Below, piece by piece: positions 10,524-23,100 of a stretch of 64,000 nucleotides of DNA. Source of the DNA: Siphonodentalium dalli (Eukaryota; Mollusca; Scaphopoda; Gadilida; Siphonodentaliidae). Each line of letters opens with the position of its first letter. Positions within the stretch are counted from its first letter, which is position 1. The stretch covers positions 102,394,278 through 102,458,277 of the forward strand of contig CP136069.1 in the NCBI GenBank assembly GCA_032622095.1, read 5' to 3'. The notes under the pieces are model-generated. The model worked only from the letters and a program-made list of their open reading frames with translations, made no database searches and was not told the DNA's origin. The position numbers and the translations under genes were made by a program.

Positions 10524-13500
10524 TAATTTTTGCGTTTTCAACACTCGGATTTGAGACTCGAATAAAGAGAAATAATGACGATTTACATTGATTGTGTTTT
10601 GTTCTGCTGGTGGTTAAGATCCAGTCTGGAGTAAACTACATACCCACATATAAAAAATAGTGGGTCTGACGACCTTTCGTTCAGTTTTCATTTCCCAAAC
10701 CCGGGATTCCTTGTAATTACCGCCAATCAAAACTTAGCTCCAAGAAATGTGTGCCCCAATAAAAAACTAGTAACATGTCACGTGCTCTCGGTGTGGAAAT
10801 TCCGAAGGTGTGGCTAAATGTTGTTAAAATAGTATCCATGACGTCATGTTATACCGGAAGAGAAATTCACAAATTGACAAATAAAGTAGATTGTTGACGA
10901 GCGGTCGAAAGTTTAAAATCAAGAATCACCGGAATTTGGATTGCAGGCAACTGTAATTAGGGTACAACTGGCCAATCTTTGGAGCTAATAATGCGGCTGT
11001 GTAAGGTCGGGAGGGTTTTGGTGGGGTTGGTGGTAAAATTGTGTTGCTCTTCGCTCGTTTTGGCTGCGGTGGTACTACTGTACTGGGAACTGATAGATCG
11101 TTTTGTTACGTCATTTAACGTTTTTTTAGTTCTGTAGTTGTTTTAGCAGATAGTCCCGACATTCATGTATTTTTGATTCGTGGCCGTTGATTTGTGTTAT
11201 TTTTTGACAACATGGGCGACAAATCGCCTGGCCAATCTAAAAAATAATTCGTTCTGTCTGAGTCCAAGAGATCCACATAAATTGACATTTTTTATAATTT
11301 CAAGAAGATCTGTCTTAGTTAATTGTACATATTATTTTGGATCCCGGAAGCTAGCTGTTTCCCTTTATTGTCAGTAAAACAACCGCCGAATGAAAAGTCA
11401 CAAACCCTGCAACTATTAATTCCGATTCTTAGAATTGGCTTCACAGGGTTGAAGCGGCCATGACGGCACTGGCACGTGACCATGTTTACACCTGTCAATC
11501 ACAACTAATTTCAGATTTATATTTAGTGCGGTGTGACGTAATTTGGGGGAAGCCCACAACTGTTCAGAAATGAAAAGTTGATGGGAATGCAATAGACTCA
11601 GTATCAGTATGAATCTGAGTGTATGTTTACATAGACTGGTTAAGATCATGACGGGCACATATTAAATCCTTTCTTCCTTTGCTAGGCTTTAGATTTGCAA
11701 AATGTTTACTTAGAATACTGTTTTGGCCGACAAAATGAAAACAAACGAAATAGAAACACGTGGTTTCGACGAAAACGAAAGTTGTTGTCAGAGACGCTTC
11801 CTTGTTGATTGCGTTATGCGTGGCCACGAGGGTAATCTATGTAAAATATGACAACTTGAAATTTATATTTATATTGGATTATGTATTATTTCTTAAGTGG
11901 TGATTTTATATTTCCAAATAGTGCAATATGAACATTTTCCCCAGCCGTAATTAAATCGGCCACAGCTAAGCAAAATATCAGTGTGACAGTTGCGGAACTG
12001 GCCATTGGGATGTTTTTCCTGTCGAGTTCCATTATGATTGTCACTTCACCGTGAAAAAAGATTTTTATAATAATATTTTTTTTAATGGACTAACATCATA
12101 ATGCAGGCACGTATTTCCACCTTGCCTTCCTAAATATTAAAAAATGTTGACATAGAGTATGTTCTCAGTCTCGTATTGGCTGACAAAATGAAAACAAACG
12201 AAACAGAAACACGTGGTTCACTGGTAGCGAATTTTCGACGAAGACGAAATTTGATCAATATTTAATGTAGGTGAACTTCTCCACAAACGAAATGTTGGGA
12301 AACATATTCATTTAGTGTCACAATTGTTGTTTAATTTGAGAACTCGAAGATTGCAATTCCAAATTGATGACTCAAAGTGGATCTTTCTGCTTTTATTGCA
12401 CAAATTTACTCTGCGAAATCAGGTTATGTCGGAGCATCGGAATATTATTTCCGGTTGTAATGTAACTACGGACGCGGCCGTTGTTGTGCTATCGGCGGGA
12501 TTCTGAACACATAATTAAAACTTTTTAAAATATATTATCTACAAATTTAGTATAATAAATTGATGAGATATTACTTTTATATGTCCATCTGTTCAAGATT
12601 TCAAATATACCGCGCAAAAGACCATCGACCCTGATCGATCGAGAAAGAAATCAATAAAAAAAAGTCAATATCTCCTGGTTTGACATCAAGTCGGCCCAAT
12701 GCGGGTGCTTCTAAATAAAGGCGAGTTTACAGTTGACATGCAGATATCTCAAATTCATCTTGGGAAACTTCTTTGCGTGTATGCATATATAATTACCGAG
12801 TATAAAGTAATAAGGTACTTATATCAACGCAATGTCGATAAAACAAAGAATATCCCAAGCGACACATTCGAGCACCTGCTGGCGACGTCTCAAGTTAGCC
12901 CACTGCCATTTCGAACAATTCGCGCTCGTTTTCTGTCATCTAATTAGCATCAATGGGGAAACTCCACCCCTAAACTTGAGCCAATGAAATCAGTTCAAAC
13001 TTCTAATCATTGATGTCATTGGTTGTCAATGAAAACATTCTTAGAATCAACAAAAAGTGACCTTTGAACGTGTGGTTTTTGCACGAAAATTTACAAACTT
13101 TCACAAAGCAACGTGACGTAATTGCTAATAATTTGCGCTTTTATCGGAAGTCTTTTTACGACTTTTGTCAAATCATGGTTTATATGATCAATGCACATCA
13201 AATATAAAGACATTTGGTTTAATTATTTTATTTATAATACGCTTTTTTGTTTTAAAAAATCATGATTTTTTTTTTTTCAATCAGGACACGAATCCGCGGG
13301 TAAACAAACTTGAAGGACATACTCGCATAGGCATACCGTAAATTTTCATAAAATGTCATTTTTGACTCACATGTGTGATAAAATGAAGATAGACGGTTGT
13401 TTATATGCACAATATTTAGTTCGTCTATTGGTTTATGTTTCCATTATCTTATTCACAGATGACACTTAAGTGAAAGCATGTTTGTTGTTGCATATCGGAT

Positions 13501-13995
13501 GATACACATGGCACATATACCTGTGGCCAGTATGGGGAAACACCCAATTATATTATAACGTCAAATTCCTGTTGGCTAACGTAATTACCTTCATACCTGG
13601 TGACGTTGGCTATATGACGTGGTTTAACTACATGTGCTGATGGGAAAAGGGTTAAATCAGTCTAAAATCAAGAACATGCAAACAGCACTCAGAGCTCTAT
13701 GAGATATGAAAAAGGTGCCTGTAATCACAGAATGTTTAATCATAGACATATTATGTACTTGTTCGGGGGTGTGAAACTGATCAATTAGTATCCAGGCGCC
13801 AGGCCAACTGGAGGAATGTACCATTCTACTAACATCATTAAAAATCTGAAGCAAATCGACCGTACAACTCCATAGAAAACATCGTCTGAACTACACTCAA
13901 ATGTAAATATTTACTACTCGATTCGGGACGCATCTGTCGTCGATGAACTAACGAAAACGAGTTCGCCATCGAGCATCACTGCATTTAATTAATAT
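10524..13995. other. No gene seen; one short direct duplication
   Basis: AT-rich DNA with no supported reading frame. A segment including CAAAATGAAAACAAACGAAA and CGTGGTTTCGACGAA at 11720-11780 is repeated at about 12180-12248 in the same orientation (CGTGGTTCAC version), suggesting a local duplication or a dispersed repeat. Nothing else recognised. Confidence 0.5.
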
Positions 13996-14002
13996 TATAC
14001 AA

Positions 14003-14139
14003 TTATTGCATTCCTCCGAGGTTAACATAAGGAATTATCAACCCGAGGAAGTTGATATTCACCAAGGCCGAAGGCCGCGGTGAATATCAACTTCCGAGGG
14101 TTGATAATTCCTTATGTTAACCAAGGAGGAATGCAATAA
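14003..14139. repeat. 137-bp foldback element
   Basis: Nearly perfect palindrome. The left arm (14003-14063) and right arm (14079-14139) pair over about 60 bp, including GAATTATCAACCC..GTTGATATTCACC, around a short loop rich in GGCCGAAGGCC. The arms differ by a few bases. Such GATATTCACC..GGCCGAAGGCC foldbacks are common dispersed repeats in marine invertebrates as far as I recall. No coding content. Confidence 0.8.
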
Positions 14140-14770
14140 CTGTTTTATTATATGACGGGCGATTATATCAAATGCAAGGGAAATCTACTCAGATATGATA
14201 AATGATAAACACTTCTCTTTCATTTTCAATTTTTTTTCAACAAAATCATCGGTATATCATATGAACACAAATCAATATAAGCGAGTCAGTCGTATGCGTA
14301 CCAGGCTACCTAGTTTCAAGATTCCCCATTCGTAATGTACGCAACGTCATTGGCTGTCACATTTAGCGCGTATGGAAAACCCAGATCTATTTATAGTAAG
14401 AGTCAGCGGAATGTTATATTAACCTGCTGAGCGTTATATTAACCTGTGGCGCTATAAAAGGTATAAAAGGAGCAGTGGACATTGGGAATTATTCATAATT
14501 AGGCATGGCAATTTACTATGGGATTTGGAGTAGAAAGTAATGGTCATATAATAAATAAGAATGACGGTGCGTGTTGTCAATTTGGATATAATATTTATAA
14601 AATTTACTACTTCGAACAAGATTATTCTCCATATATATTTGATCACCCTACCGGAGTGTTTCATATCACTTTAACACCATATAGAAGTCACATTGATTAT
14701 AAAGTAATAAATGAAATGGCAGTGTTAACAAAATCTGTTTGGAATGACAGCTCCTTTGATTAATACCCTT
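14140..14770. other. No gene seen
   Basis: AT-rich DNA following the foldback. Short open frames occur on both strands (for example 14452-14763) but have no recognisable domain and overlap each other, so they are not called. Confidence 0.5.
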
Positions 14771-14777
14771 AAACTAA

Positions 14778-16444
14778 GGGGTAATCTCAAAACTAAAACG
14801 CATTGTGGAAGTCATTTCTACCGATAAAATACCGATTACAACGTAGAAATGACGTTTTTGAACAACGCGTCAATCGGTGAAATCGGTACCGATTTTTCCG
14901 ATTACGTCAATTTGTGACGGTTACAATCGGTACCGAATCTACCGATCAGAACGTTACCAGTACTCCAATATAATGTCGCTAATTGGCGCATCACCTGAGT
15001 AATTCTCTATTGGTCTGGCAACACATGATTTAATTTTTTTATGTATTTGTTTTCAAGTTAATACCGGTAGCACGTATTCAGTCTAGTAATAACTAGACCA
15101 AGGTTTCCTTACAGTCAACTCTCGTATAAAAATAAGGGTTTAATCGAGTTTATAAATGGGTATCCTGGGGTAGCCTAATATAATAAACTCAAGATATGCA
15201 GGCTTAACAAGGTGCCCAGACAAACATATCTCAAATAAAAACACTAAACACAAAATACTGGACATATGTCGCATGTTTCCTATAAATAAGATACTCAGCT
15301 ACAACTCTGCAGCGATAAAATCGTTCCGGACGCTAAATTAACGGAGCTTAAAACATTTTTCACCATTAGCGAGTAGCGACTCTTGACTCGTCGCCATCCA
15401 TGTTTTCTTATACTTATTCAATCGGTAATTTGAAAGACCGGTGTTCTGCAACAAATAGTATATCGGAACACGTGCACTTTTTTCAGAACACCGTTTCCTT
15501 TTACACGATGCTTAGAAACAAAATTACCGATTGAATAAGTATATGAAAACATACTGCAAATCGTCGGCTCACTGCACGTGCCAGGTACCTCGAATCTGTT
15601 TACTTTTTGACAAACACATGCTTTCGAGTGTCTGTTAGATTACTATTTATAATTGAAAACAAAAGGACAGAACGGCTTTTTGTCTTTGTAAAAAATAAAA
15701 TATAAATAATAATTTTGTTTGATGTGCGTCGATTCACCTTGATTAAGTTGATAATGCTTCGAAAACGTCACATTGACTTCAAATATGACAGTATGCTCGC
15801 AAAACAAACTTCCGAAAATGTGCGCAGAAGAATACTAGAGAATTTGTCAAAAAGTACTGTTGCCGAAAAAGTACTGTTTAGCGTAGATTTAACATTAATC
15901 CATTTGTATTTTGAATAAAATATTATTCACACAGTGTGCGGATTTTATAATGGTCACTTTTATATCTCATATAAGACGCGCATTTGGAACATATTTTTTT
16001 TTAATTAAGCGCGTGCAAAGTAAAAGTAGTGCACAGAGTTGATCCAGGATTGTCCCATTGTCGTAAATGTGTAGGGGTCGTAGGATTTTTTCCGGGGGAA
16101 TCCCCGATGATCTCTGTTCTGGGGTTAACAACGACAGATGCGTGTTGCTTTCATACAAGGACAATACAATGTAAAACGTCTCAATCAGTACCGATTTCAC
16201 CGATTATCTTACCAACTGCGGCGTTCACTCTTTCATGCAACAGAAATCGAACGTTAAACGTCTCAATCGGTACCGATTTCACCGATTGTCTTACCGACTG
16301 TGGCGTTCCCTCTTTTGATGTCTTATGCATTGATCGGTAGAATCGGTACGCTCTAAACGTAATTACGCTATCCGACTTACCGATTTGGCTTGATTACAAT
16401 CGGTAAATGTCAATCGGTACCGATTAGAGTTTTGAGATGACCCC
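14778..16444. mobile_element. 1,667-bp PIF/Harbinger-like non-autonomous transposon (TAA TSD)
   Basis: TAA at 14775-14777 and 16445-16447 flanks inverted ends GGGGTAATCTCAAAACT and (read inward from the right) GGGGTCATCTCAAAACT. A TWA target duplication with G-rich termini is the signature of PIF/Harbinger. Both subterminal zones carry repeated palindromes of the type AATCGGTACCGATT (for example about 14889, 14924, 16258 and 16412) and single CGATT motifs, likely transposase-binding sites. Within it lies a second foldback: ATTCAATCGGTAATTT near 15417 pairs with AAATTACCGATTGAAT near 15522. No transposase. A related truncated end is at 49905. Confidence 0.85.
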
Positions 16445-16493
16445 TAAATACCTCTTTTCTCAGGCAATTACATATGGGAAACTGGATGAGAGA

Positions 16494-16933
16494 AAAAAGG
16501 CATTTCTCTTAGCTTACCTGAGATGAAGAATTGAGACATAGTTTGTGTGGATGGTCCCTATGTGGCTGGGATTCAGTTCTTTTCAAATGGGGGTCACATG
16601 GTCAAAAAAGTGGCATAGCTAGGGACATAACTCTTTCCATCCATAGTAATTCTTGAAACATCTTCTCAAGAATCATCGGGGCTATTTAGCTTATAATTGG
16701 TATGGAAGGTCCTTGTGTGACAGGGATACAGATGTGTTAAAATGAGGTCACCTGGTCAAATAAGGGCGGAGCCAGTGACATAACTTGTCCATCCATTGTA
16801 ATTCTTAAAATGTCTTCCTATCAAGAACCATCAGGCCTATTCAGCTTATATTTGGCATGGGTGACTAGGATTCAGAATTGGATCACTGGGTCAAATAGGG
16901 TCAGAGCCACGGAATAATTCTTTCCCTCATTAG
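16494..16933 (+). mobile_element. Pearl/HINE-like element, family A, copy 2, left part
   Basis: Starts near TTAGCTTACCTGAGATGAAG and carries three core repeats (TCTCAAGAATCATCGGGGCT, TCAAGAACCATCAGGCCTAT; GGTCAAATAAGGGCGGAGCC). It is interrupted inside the phrase TCTTTCCCTCATTAG, which is duplicated at 28210-28224, where the core repeat resumes. Confidence 0.75.
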
Positions 16934-17690
16934 ATTAATATTATTCACCATAAGGTGTCTGACCTGTTCATGCCCTCTGGATATTTGGTCCTTAGTTGGA
17001 AAATCCAGTTTTATATTGTTTCGCTGACGTCGAGTATTGTGCTCGATGTCTGAGTCAGTGTTTGAGACATGTGACATGATGTGAGTGGTAGATGTGTGTA
17101 CTGGCTAGCTTTAGTGAGCATTTGGTATATCCCTAATGTGTTGTTGGATTCTTGTTGTAAGAGTTTAAAAAGATAGGTGATGGGTCCTGGCCTTGTATAA
17201 AGGACTTTTGTGAAGGGGGATATTGGTTTCCATGTGTTGAGGTGTATCATGTTTTCTGGCGGGATGTGATATGACACGCCTTCGTTTTGCGTTCCTATTA
17301 TGCTTGTTCGAGTTTGGTTCACCTGTGTCGGATTGTTCTGACTTATGTGTCTGTGGTGAGCCGTAAATCGTTGGATGATTGTGCGGGTGTTATTTGTGTA
17401 GTCAGATTAACTTATGTTTTAAACAAAGATCAATGTTATCAGCCATGAATACATAAAGGCTCACACCCGCGAAATTATCACCCGATCTGCTACCAAGGGT
17501 GTCATATCATAACATATTGTTGTATCTATCTTGTGTATATGTATTTTTGTGTTCTCTTATTTCATGTTTCAATGTCATTATGTACATGTATTTCTGCAAC
17601 CTGTCCACATTTGGATGTCTATATTGCAATAAAGTTATCTATCTGGGTAATTGAATCTATAGTAAGTAGTCGGGGTGATTAGTTACAAGA

Positions 17691-19342
17691 TTAAAGTTTA
17701 GCAAGGGAAGCCTAACTTCTTAGTATAGCGTTTGTAGAGTTGAGTCTCGTAAGTTAATTGCTTGTTAAGTATGATAACTTAGGTAATAAGTATTTGGTAT
17801 ACTTCACTATGTTTATAGTTTAGTAGGTTTACTGATTTCGCTTGGGTTAAGCTCTTCAGGTGTTTGTCACGATCAGCAATTTATAATTTTTATAAGTGGG
17901 ACGAGGTCTTGTGCTCCCGTTTATATAGAGAAATTCCGGATGACTGGGTGGTCACCTTTGGTCTGACCTTGACCTTAACCTTGACCTTGGTTTGTTGGAT
18001 AAAGGTTACATGTGCTTTTAGTTTTTGGCAAAGGTTACATGTACTTTTAGGTGAGTGTAAAAGTTCATGTGCATGTTTGTCTGTGACGTCACAATGGATT
18101 ATAGTATATATATAAGAGTTGAGTGTCATATGTACTGCATAAATAACTTTTGGTTACTTCAAACTGACTTTTTGGTCATTCAATTTCGAAAGTCGATTGA
18201 GAAGTTAATGGAACTTTTAAGGGGATTTCCCGGTTTGGTACTTTCCGTGATGTCACAATACGTTCGGGGAACGTACTGTGAATTGAGTTTGTATGTATAC
18301 AATTGTGGTGTTTGCGGCGGTTGTTTTGCCTAGTAGATGTTTTGTTTGCGTTCCAAGTTTTGTTTTTAGAGATATTCAGTCGTGGTGGGCATGAGTAAAT
18401 GTATAAACTTAGTTTTCCGTAGCTGTTTGTGTAGGAAGCTGCATGGTATCCATTTTCAGTGTCACGTGGTTGTGTTTCGTCTAATTGTTTGTGCGTGGGA
18501 GTGTAAGTCAAGGTCAATCGTCATGTGATGTATTGTGACGTAGTGTGTGTTGGGGGAAATCCTGTTTTGGGATTTGTGTGTGTGTTGGGTCAATTCTCTG
18601 ATAGTAAACGGTTCGTTTGAGTACAGATGTAAGATTTTTACATTAATGCCCCGTCTACATTCTAAAATATAACTCTTCCAACATAAATGCTAGTGCACAC
18701 AAGCACATCCGTCGTCTCTCCAATTAATGTAAAAATCTTACATCTGTACTCAAACGAACCGTTTACTACCAGAGAATTGACCCAACACACACACAAATCC
18801 CAAAACAGGATTTCCCCCAAAACACCACAATTGTATACATACAAACTCAATTCACAGTACGTTCCCCGAACGTATTGTGACGTCACGGAAAGTACCAAAC
18901 CAGGAATCCCCTTAAAAGTTCCATTAACTTCTCAATCGACTTTCGAAATTGAATGACCAAAAAGTCAGTTTGAAGTAACCAAAAGTTATTTATGCAGTAC
19001 ATATGACACTCAACTCTTATATATATACTATAATCCATTGTGACGTCACAGACAAACATGAACTTTTACACTCGCCTAAAAGTACATGTAACCTTTGCCA
19101 AAAACTAAAAGCACATGTAACCTTTACCCAACAAACCAAGGTTAAGGTCAAGGTCAGACCAAAGGTCACCACCCGGTCATCCGGAATTTCTCTATATAAA
19201 CGCGAGCACAAGACCTCGTCCCACTTATTCAGATAAAAATTATCGATTGCTGATCGTGACAAGCACCTGAAGAGCTTAACCCAAGCGAAATCAGTAAACC
19301 TACTAAACTATAAACATAGTGAAGTATACCAAATACTTATTA
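17691..19342. repeat. Large inverted repeat of the 15-bp-TSD element
   Basis: The left arm runs 17691-18651. The right arm runs 18725-19342 and continues after the nested insertion at 28108-28209. The two match closely, with a ~73-bp loop. Both arms carry a stretch of TGACCTTGACCTTAACC-type repeats and a TATATAGAG box (about 17930 and 19193). The left arm has ~235 bp (about 18316-18548) missing from the right arm; a GTGTT direct repeat at its edges suggests deletion from the right arm. Open frames in the two arms mirror each other and do not look coding. Confidence 0.88.
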
Positions 19343-19845
19343 GGGAGCTTGTCCAATTCCGACGGAATTTCCGTCGGAAATCGGTGTTTCCGATGGATAT
19401 TTCCGATCTCCGATACCGATGGCAATCGGAGTTTTTGCATCGGTATAAAACTCCGATTCTGTCGGAGATTTTTCGCGGTGTCGTCGGTAAAATCATCCGA
19501 TTCAATCGGAGTTTTATATCGTAGTTCCCGTTCTTCAATGCGGTATGTTTTGGAAAACTCCGATCCGGTGAATTTTCGTGGGAGCTTTTAATAAATCGTC
19601 GTTTCAGTTCTTCGTGTATATTGTTTATATACCAGACACAACCGAGAAAGACATGTAACATGTTACGTCCATTCTAAACGACTCGGCCATTTCCGCTTCG
19701 CTGAGGAAATAACCTCCACATAAATAGAAACCATATTCACGCAATGCTAAAATAGGCCCATATATGTGTGCAGGATTTGAACCGGTGGAGTATGATCTCT
19801 ACTGGTAAACATATTATTAGGTGCATACAAGATTTGAAATACACT

Positions 19846-20000
19846 GGGTTTACGGTATTCTCAGAATCCGACGATGTTGCAAATATAGCACGTGCATGCT
19901 TCCGAGTTCGTATGATATTCAGAGCTGTGTCACATTTAGGACAGCCTACTGTAAACCCATTGATTTGTGTCCACATCAAAACGTTGGTTTGAAATGAAAT
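19846..20000. repeat. Short repeat with GGGTTTACGGTA / TACTGTAAACCC ends
   Basis: GGGTTTACGGTATTCTCAGA at 19848 pairs with CTACTGTAAACCCA near 19948, and is followed by CACATCAAAACGTTGGTTTG. A related copy lies at 26098-26200 and the trailing phrase (CACATCAAAACGCAGGTTTG) recurs near 27632. A small foldback family confined, in this window, to the 8.8-kb element. Confidence 0.55.
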
Positions 20001-20154
20001 GAAAAATTTGAAATGTAAGGTTGCATGGGTGGAGGTCAGGTTACTAGGGTTTCAGATCTTTGCAACTTTCGATGAGGAATAATCAACAATAAGACATTTC
20101 GTACACGCATATAAACACTTGAGTCGCAAAAACAATGACCGACGAGAAACTCTC

Positions 20155-23100
20155 TTATTAGTCCGGTCGCCAAACACCCGGAATTCACGAATGCTTGTTT
20201 TCGCGTATAAAGTTTTTTTCTCTGCGGATTTTGTAAATTCAGGTATCCCACATCAAGATTTTATCGGCTGGCCATCTGTCAGCCTTGAGCAATTTTTTTT
20301 ATAGCGCCCTAAAAAGTATACCCCCCCCCAGATTTCCCCAGACGTAAAACCAGTTTAATACTTGAAATTTGTTGCAAATTCACATGACTAATCTAGTAAA
20401 ATGTATATATTTTCATGAAGCTAAGACATAATGACACTAATATCTATTTTGGGCCAAAATTGAAACTCACCATCCAAGATGGCACCAAAATGGCCGCCGG
20501 AAGTTGAAAATATGACATTTTTTTTCAAATATCTTCTAGATCAGTTCATGCTGTTTGGAACTAGTTGAGTAATATGACTTTATTTTGTATTTTGTATATT
20601 AACTGATCATTGGAGCAATTAAATATGCAATTATTGGGGTCCTATCCGCTTGTGATCCCTCAAAAATTTCGATTTTACAGAATGCGGTATAAAATTTTAC
20701 AAAAAATCACAACTGGGATTCTAGTCATATTTCAACAAGAAATGAACAGAAGGTTGCATTTAAGTGAGGCATACCATTACGTATGAATATTCCAACTCAC
20801 TGGAACCAAAATTCTTACTTTGGCTCAAAATGGCTGCCAAAATGGCCGCCAAAATATGGAAAATGATAAATATTGCCCTAGGGTGTCCTGCAATCGCTTA
20901 CAAGTTGTGGTTGATGTACAAAATTGGCTATTATGCCTTCTATACATTGAATACTAACATGTCTGTTGCACCATGGTTAATTGTAACTGACATCACCAAA
21001 AATATTGGACTTTTCTCTCAAAAACTTGATATAAATATCGGCAAAAATTTACTTTTCAGGTTTGGACCATTTTGTCTTGTAATATGTAACTATCTTTGGA
21101 TTGAAAGGTGTTTATTGTATTGGTTTATCTTAAATGTGTCACACTATGGTGTTTATAGACCAAATTGCTCAAGATGGCTTCCAAAATGGCAACCAAATTG
21201 TTAAAAGTTATTTTTTTACATATATCATTATAACATTATATATATAACATTATTCTCTGCGTTATCCGAAAATGTAGCAAATTGTGACTCACTTGGTTAT
21301 TATACGTGTTAGGTAATTAACTGACAACTAAATGTTCTATTATGGTTGTCCCAGTTCCGAATGGGGCATGACAAATTCATTTTAAAGTATGGCAATTTGC
21401 GGAGAACCTCTTTTGTGATTCTGACCATATTATTGAAAGGAAATGGGCAGAACTTTGAGACGGAACTGAGATGAAACATAATATATGGCTCTTCTGGTCC
21501 ATTACGATAAGCCAATATCAACTGGATACAGGATGGATACCAAGATGGTAGACAGGGAGTTACTCTATGATCATAGGTGAGGTGAATAGGTATACATGGA
21601 GTTAATGTATGTCACGAATGATGTGCATATGTATACAATGAGTGACTATATGGTTATGCTTGTGTTGTCCATAGTGATATTTATAGGTATACAGGGAGAG
21701 GTCATGGTCAGGTGTGGGGTGTATCGGTATGCATGGAGTCACTGCATGGTGTATGGTTGTGTCTATCCCGTACGGGTGCATCCAGTGTGCCTGTATGGAC
21801 ATTGATGTGGTGTATGGATATAGCTACATGGTCATCTATGTATTGATTATGTATATATGGAGTGACTGTAAGGTAATGGGTGGGATGTACATGTGTTTTC
21901 TGTATGATCATGGATGGGGTGTGTGGAAAAATAGTGAGTAATTTTATGGTTACGGGTAATGTGTGTGGTATACACGGAATGACTGTACTGTCATGATTGA
22001 AGTCTATATGCATACCTGGAGTAAGCTGGTGGACATTATCGTGTGGGTATATAGGAAGTGTCCTTGTAGTAACGGATGGGATGTATATGTATATATATCG
22101 TGGATGTATTATCATTGGTGGGTGTGTAGGGATTAGCTGTATGATCATGGATGGCGTGTATGGTTATATAGTGCGTTGCTGAATTGTCATGTGTTAGGTG
22201 TATATGCAAGTATGGATGGTATGAGTGGTCGTGTGTGCGGGTTTTTGTATATCTGGAAGGACTGAATGGCCAGTGGTGAGGTGCATATGTATACCTGGAG
22301 TGACTCTATGGTCTAGGATGAGCTTCATATGTATATATCGAGTGGTTATATGACTGTGTGTGGAATATGTATACATGTAGTGACTGTATGGTCAATGGTG
22401 AGATGAGTAGGTATCCAAGGAGTGACTGTATGTCATCAATGTAATGAATATCTATGCAGGAAGTGACTAAATGGTCATGTGTCAGGGGTGTGAGTATACA
22501 TGGTGTTCCTGATTGGTGACTCGTGGCAGTATGGTCATGTGTAGGTTATGCGGATATACAATCGTGTTGCTATATGGTCATGGGCGAGGTGTATGTGTAT
22601 ATAGCGAGTGGCTATATGGCCATGGATGATGTGCATATGCTCACATGGAGTGACTATACTGACATGGCTGGGGTGTATTAGTATATCTTTAGTGGCTGTT
22701 CGGCTATGGTGTGACAAATAAGGATACAGTGAGTGATATGGCCAATGGTGAGGTGAATATGTATACCATACACATTATCCCTAACCATAAAATCACTCAC
22801 TATTTATCCACACACCCCATTCGTGAGCATACAGAAACACATGTACATCCCACCCATGACCTTACAGTCACTCCATATATACATAATCAATACATAGATG
22901 ACCATGTAGCTACATCCATACACCACATCAATGTCCACACAGGCACACAAGGTGCACCCGTACAGGATACACACAACCATACACCATACAGTCACTCAAT
23001 TCATACCGATTCACCCCACACATGACCATGACCTCTCCCTGTATACCCATATATCTCACTATGGACAACACACTCATAACCAGATAGTCACTCATTGTAT

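Noticed and set aside
17011-17322. 103-codon minus frame as a retroelement protein
   Set aside because: It lies in the unique part of the 15-bp-duplication element but shows no RT, endonuclease or gag motif.
20764-21204. 146-codon plus frame mirrored by a minus frame at 23656-23907
   Set aside because: Conservation between the two is due to the palindrome; the frame has frequent interruptions in the other arm and no known domain.
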